Positions 62,620 to 64,000 of a stretch of 64,000 nt of DNA are shown here, piece after piece. Below the pieces are notes generated by a model that had not been told where the DNA came from, searched no databases, and was given only the letters and a program-made list of their open reading frames with translations. Numbering within the stretch: position 1 is the stretch's first letter; each line of letters opens with the position of its first letter. A program made the position numbers and the translations under genes. The DNA lies in assembly GCA_016712465.1 (NCBI GenBank), contig JADJQZ010000001.1, positions 4,278,001 through 4,342,000 of the forward strand, given 5' to 3'. Source of the DNA: Candidatus Obscuribacter sp. GTDB taxonomy: Bacteria > Cyanobacteriota > Vampirovibrionia > Obscuribacterales > Obscuribacteraceae.

Positions 62620-63265
62620 GGACGCCTCCTCCCGTTTTATCGGCAGTTTCAGCGGTGCTTCTATCAGCAGTTTCAGCGGAGCTTCTGTAGGCAGTTTTAT
62701 CGGCAGTTTCAGCAGCGCTTCTGGCGGCAGTTTTATCGGCAGTTTCAGCAGCGTTTCTGGCGGCAGTTTCATCCATAGCCCGCGGCTCTTCGCAGGCGGC
62801 ACTAACAGACCGACTATGAATAGTACGCAAAACGGCCAGTTCCGCCTCCAACTGCCCGATTCGCACAAAAGCCACCTCCAGGCGATTCTGGCTGGCGGCT
62901 AGCATGGAAAGGCATAACTCCAGCTTGGCGGACAATTCTATAGATTGCTGATTGGGATCGATGCGGGTGTCCAGCTTAAAATCCAAACCGCCGGTCTGAA
63001 TCGACATGTTGACACTATTGCCGCTGCGCTCCTGATTGGCAGTGGAACCACCGGCGGCATCACTGTCGCCAATCGTGTGGGGCCGCACCTGTGTCACGTC
63101 CGCCTCAGACTCTGGGTTCATGCGCCCCATGGAGGAAGACACACCACAAGACTGACAGACCTCACTGACGTCTTCCGCCTCGAAACTTTCCGGCACAACA
63201 TCCGGCACCCCTGCACCAGGCCGGGTCTGACGTTCACCTCTGGTAATGTCATCATTGATGGTCAA
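62612..63265 (-). CDS. hypothetical protein with coiled coil and Ala/Thr repeats
   Basis: A 217-residue protein starting at TTG 63265, overlapping the upstream stop as TTGA. It has CQSC near residue 37, a leucine-zipper-like stretch (RLEVAFVRIGQLEAELAVL, ~residues 132-150), and a C-terminal 12-residue repeat (AETADKTAARSA, ~4 copies with variants). No signal peptide, no recognised family. Encoded just before the hydrolase and two-component genes, so probably part of the same signalling module. Confidence 0.6.
   Translation of the reverse strand: MTINDDITRGERQTRPGAGVPDVVPESFEAEDVSEVCQSCGVSSSMGRMNPESEADVTQVRPHTIGDSDAAGGSTANQERSGNSVNMSIQTGGLDFKLDTRIDPNQQSIELSAKLELCLSMLAASQNRLEVAFVRIGQLEAELAVLRTIHSRSVSAACEEPRAMDETAARNAAETADKTAARSAAETADKTAYRSSAETADRSTAETADKTGGGVLG
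62641..62772 (-). repeat. 36-bp tandem repeats, open in two frames
   Basis: Units beginning CGGCAGTTTCAGC recur every 36 bp (62701, 62737, with diverged copies at 62641 and 62663). They encode AETADKTAARSA in the 217-residue protein. The other minus-strand frame is also open and reads KLPPETLLKLPIK, which produces a false N-terminal extension of the hydrolase. Confidence 0.8.
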
Positions 63266-63498
63266 CTTGCCGGTTGCTCCACAGGCTCAACTGCCTTACC
63301 GAACGTTCCTGAGCAGAGAACGGACCGAAAGACTAGCTCATTATCTCTATTAATACCCGAACTGCCCAAAATTCCTACGCCATAACAAGCGACCCGAGGC
63401 AAGGCGCGCTTACCTGTGCCTTCCTGAACCGGACATAAGTCCATTATCAGACAAAGAGAAAGGAGACTCGCAGGCTGCAACCAAGTTGCCAAGCGCAT
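63262..63498 (-). CDS. small secreted protein, first gene of the signalling operon
   Basis: About 78 residues from ATG 63498 (MRLATWLQPASLLSLCLIM); a frame to 63576 has a basic, poor extension. Looks like a signal peptide followed by a short mature part with three cysteines. It overlaps the next gene by 4 nt (TTGA), so it is translationally coupled to the repeat protein. Family unknown; it might be a sensed peptide or periplasmic partner of the CHASE3 kinase. Confidence 0.45.
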   Translation of the reverse strand: MRLATWLQPASLLSLCLIMDLCPVQEGTGKRALPRVACYGVGILGSSGINRDNELVFRSVLCSGTFGKAVEPVEQPAS

Positions 63499-63703
63499 CT
63501 TGCTAAAAGAAGGCGCAAATGATGGGACAAAACTAAAAAGTTTGCGTTTGAGCGGGCGTGCAAACAGGTAAAACACAAATAGGAAATCTCTCTTTTTATA
63601 CTATTAAAGAGGGTCTTATATCTGCCTGCCGAGTCATTCAAGACCGCACGGCAAGGCTAATGCAGGGCCCCTGACCAGCGACCATCGGTACACTCGAGCG
63701 CAC

Positions 63704-64000
63704 ATGTACAAACCATCCAGGACCAGCCAGGGCACTTTCAAGCTTCCCAAGCTTGACCGCCGTGTGCCCAACCTGGAAATTATCGGACAGTGCCTGATGG
63801 AAGCCCAGAAGATGATGGGACGCACCGTTGAGCAGCCCTTCTCCGCCGGTAAACCGGTCTACACCTATTGCCTCTCCTGCCACTATGACAGCCCGGGTAC
63901 AGCCCCGCTCTGGCATCTGCACCTGGGCGAAGGTCCCACCAGGGATACGCTCTGGTCGCACCAGACGGCAGACACCAGCCTCATAGCCAGCCTCGTCTCC
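63704..64000 (+). CDS. partial CDS running off the right edge, unknown
   Basis: The frame is open from ATG 63704 to the end (99 codons, no stop). The start YKPSRTSQGTFKLPKLDRRV is basic, and the sequence later has CLSCHYDSPG and PLWHLHLGEGP, which look like a globular enzyme or binding domain; CxxCH resembles a haem-binding motif, but here it stands alone. Function unknown. It is divergent from the signalling operon. Confidence 0.5.
   Translation, partial: MYKPSRTSQGTFKLPKLDRRVPNLEIIGQCLMEAQKMMGRTVEQPFSAGKPVYTYCLSCHYDSPGTAPLWHLHLGEGPTRDTLWSHQTADTSLIASLVS

Noticed and set aside
59212..62772. Possible CRISPR array from regular repeats
   Set aside because: Units are adjacent without unique spacers, are multiples of three and keep coding frames open.
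62620..62868. N-terminal extension of the permuted hydrolase
   Set aside because: It reads the neighbour's repeats in a second frame, whereas TTG 62619 has a strong ribosome site.

Overview
The window looks like a chromosome segment from a non-photosynthetic cyanobacterial relative (Melainabacteria/Vampirovibrionia, most like an Obscuribacter-type organism). This is an inference from gene style, not a search: many TPR, Sel1 and WG-repeat proteins, transmembrane Ser/Thr kinases with leucine-rich tails, poly-glycine tracts, frequent TTG/GTG starts with GGAGG-type ribosome binding sites, and Gram-negative envelope genes. No rRNA, tRNA, CRISPR array, transposase or phage gene was seen.

Layout. 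0-5.2 kb: the end of a TPR/HExxH protein, small hypotheticals, an AbiE-type toxin-antitoxin pair, and a 5'-truncated Ser/Thr kinase-Sel1 gene abutting it. 5.3-14.3 kb: a Gly-tract protein, an MFS transporter, and a TolC / HlyD adaptor / MacB-like permease / ATPase / secreted protein / methyltransferase operon, which together form a tripartite efflux system. 14.4-18.2 kb: a RelE/ParE-type TA pair, an HExxH protein and small hypotheticals. 18.3-22.3 kb: metabolic genes (thioredoxin-like, PanE-like, LOG-like, and a phosphofructokinase with a PPi-type motif and a terminator). 22.8-28.7 kb: a secreted protein, a 1000-residue membrane protein and an ACS-type MFS transporter in one operon. 29.4-32.6 kb: a papain-like cysteine protease gene beside a protein with a Gly/Cys tract. 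32.9-37.5 kb: two tandem transmembrane Ser/Thr kinases with LRR-like tails. 37.6-41.3 kb: YchF, a secreted protein and an MprF-like lipid aminoacyltransferase.

41.4-52.4 kb appears more AT-rich and accessory: PhoD, a degenerate MglA/Ras-like protein, MarR plus an NTF2-like protein, and a run of minus-strand secreted/TPR/WG genes flanked by two diverged copies of a ~130-bp segment. 52.5-59.2 kb: aldo/keto reductase, an RMD1-like protein, a second TPR/HExxH protein, a TPR protein, a Gly/Tyr-rich secreted protein and a glycerophosphodiesterase. 59.2-63.6 kb: a compact five-gene minus-strand operon (small secreted protein, repeat protein, permuted papain-like hydrolase, response regulator, CHASE3 histidine kinase), rich in in-frame 36- and 42-bp repeats. 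A partial plus-strand gene runs off the right end.

The least explained systems are the papain-like protease/Gly-Cys protein pair, the five-gene signalling operon with repeat-loaded proteins, and the pseudo-GTPase next to PhoD.
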